This document shows positions 31,067 to 32,101 of a DNA stretch of 32,101 nucleotides, piece by piece; positions within the stretch are counted from its first letter, which is position 1, and each line of letters opens with the position of its first letter. The position numbers were made by a program, and so were the translations under genes. The stretch covers positions 1-32,101 of the forward strand of contig CAMYIO010000007.1 in the NCBI GenBank assembly GCA_947258515.1, in the 5' to 3' direction. This DNA comes from an uncultured Ectothiorhodospiraceae bacterium (GTDB lineage: Bacteria; Pseudomonadota; Gammaproteobacteria; UBA9214). The notes beneath the pieces were generated by a model, which had not been told where the DNA came from, did not search any database, and saw nothing but the letters and a program-made list of their open reading frames with translations.

Positions 31067-31920
31067 TCAGGACGGCAGTAGTTGTTCGTGGCGATAAAGA
31101 TCATCCAGCGTTTCCCGTTCACGGATCACAAACACGCGGTTGCCGTCCACCATGACTTCGGCCGCACGCGGGCGTGAGTTGTAATTGGAGCTCATGGTGA
31201 AGCCGTAGGCACCGGCGGAGCGGATTGCCAGCCGGTCACCTTCGGCCAGTAACAGCTCGCGATCCTTGCCAAGGAAGTCACCCGTTTCGCAAACCGGGCC
31301 AACGACATCATAGCGTGTTGGCGTACCCTCGCGTGGCTGTACCGGCACGATGTCGTGCCAGGCATCGTACAGCGCAGGGCGTTGCAGATCGTTCATGGCC
31401 GCATCGATAATCGCAAAGTTCTTGTGCGGTGTATGTTTCAGGTATTCCACGGTCGTCAGCAGTATGCCGGCATTGCCGGCAATGGCGCGGCCCGGTTCCA
31501 GCAGCAGTTCCTGCGGGCGGCCTGACATGCGTGCCAGCAGGGCACGTGCATAGGCATCCGGCAGTGGCGGTTGCTCCCGGTCACTGTAGGAAATGCCGAG
31601 GCCGCCACCGAGGTCGATATGCGCCAGTTCAATGCCGTCTGACTGCAGCCGGTCCACCAGTTGCAGCACCCGTTCGAGTGCATCCACAAACGGTGCGGTA
31701 TCGGTCAGCTGTGAACCAATGTGACAGTCAATACCGGTTACCTGCAGATGTGGCAGGTCGGTAGCGTGCTGATACACCTGCAGTGCCGTGTCGACATCAA
31801 TGCCAAACTTGTTATCGCGCAGCCCCGTGGAAATATAGGGGTGTGTCCGTGCATCGACATCCGGGTTGACACGTATTGATACCGGTGCGATGTGTCCGCT
31901 CCCGGCAGCCACCATCCAGT
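31067..31920 (-). CDS. lysA: Diaminopimelate decarboxylase, 5'-truncated at a chimeric junction
   Basis: VSIRVNPDVDARTHPYISTGLRDNKFGID; HIDLGGGLGISY; LEPGRAIAGNAG; GAYGFTMSSNYNSRPRAAEVMV. The N-terminal half including the PLP-Lys motif is absent. Confidence 0.95.
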
Positions 31921-32101
31921 CGATCCGGCAGAACCGGGTCGGGATCAAGGGCCCGCTTCAAACGCCGATCGGCGGCGGGTGGCGCTCGGTGAACGTGTCG
32001 ATCCGCCAGGCGCTCGACCTCTACGTGTCGCTCCGGCCGGTCAGGACGCTGCCAGGACCGAGCAAGTCACGGTATACAGACGTCGACGTTGTGGTCGTTC
32101 G
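31917..32101 (+). CDS. Isocitrate dehydrogenase-like fragment (partial; probably foreign or chimeric)
   Basis: Plus-strand frame reads QSIRQNRVGIKGPLQTPIGGGWRSVNVSIRQALDLYVSLRPVRTLPGPSKSRYTDVDVVVVR, matching the conserved IDH/IPMDH KGPxxTPxGGG and LDLYxxxRPVR region. Confidence 0.88.

Noticed and set aside
1-32101. CRISPR arrays, tRNA/rRNA genes, prophage or IS transposase, defence systems
   Set aside because: No repeat-spacer pattern, tRNA cloverleaf, transposase or defence-family ORF was recognised by eye; XerC here is the housekeeping copy in its normal neighbourhood.

Overview
The window reads as a gammaproteobacterial chromosome segment with about 32 protein-coding genes and almost entirely housekeeping content. 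Gene order: plsC-gmhB-mazG-like-glyS-glyQ (minus strand); a hypothetical gene, an MnmA-like PP-loop protein, a TusA-like protein and a CDF transporter; glnA - DUF4124 - ntrB - ntrC; class 1B pyrD; trmL/gpsA/secB/rhodanese/ArsR; gpmI-envC-ctpA-yibQ-yajL; ubiB-ubiJ-ubiE-DUF971-hslU-hslV-xerC-DUF484-dapF-lysA. Main anomalies: (1) hslV loses its conserved C-terminal segment exactly where a REP-like hairpin lies. The hairpin has the same 27-nt architecture, with covarying stem pairs, as an inverted REP pair at the window start. (2) The last ~180 bp are a chimeric junction: 5'-truncated lysA (minus) runs directly into an isocitrate dehydrogenase fragment (plus), probably an assembly chimera. (3) There is a compact sulfur-transfer cassette: an MnmA-like PP-loop protein with an NFACT-R-like tail plus TusA. 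(4) A readable nitrogen regulon architecture is present: paired NtrC sites 31 bp apart plus a sigma-54 promoter at glnA, and a perfect NtrC palindrome plus a sigma-54-like element placed almost on the ntrB start codon. (5) An ArsR regulator next to a rhodanese has a Cys pair with the 66-residue spacing recalled for SqrR/BigR persulfide sensors. All calls come from reading motifs in the sequence. No database search was run.
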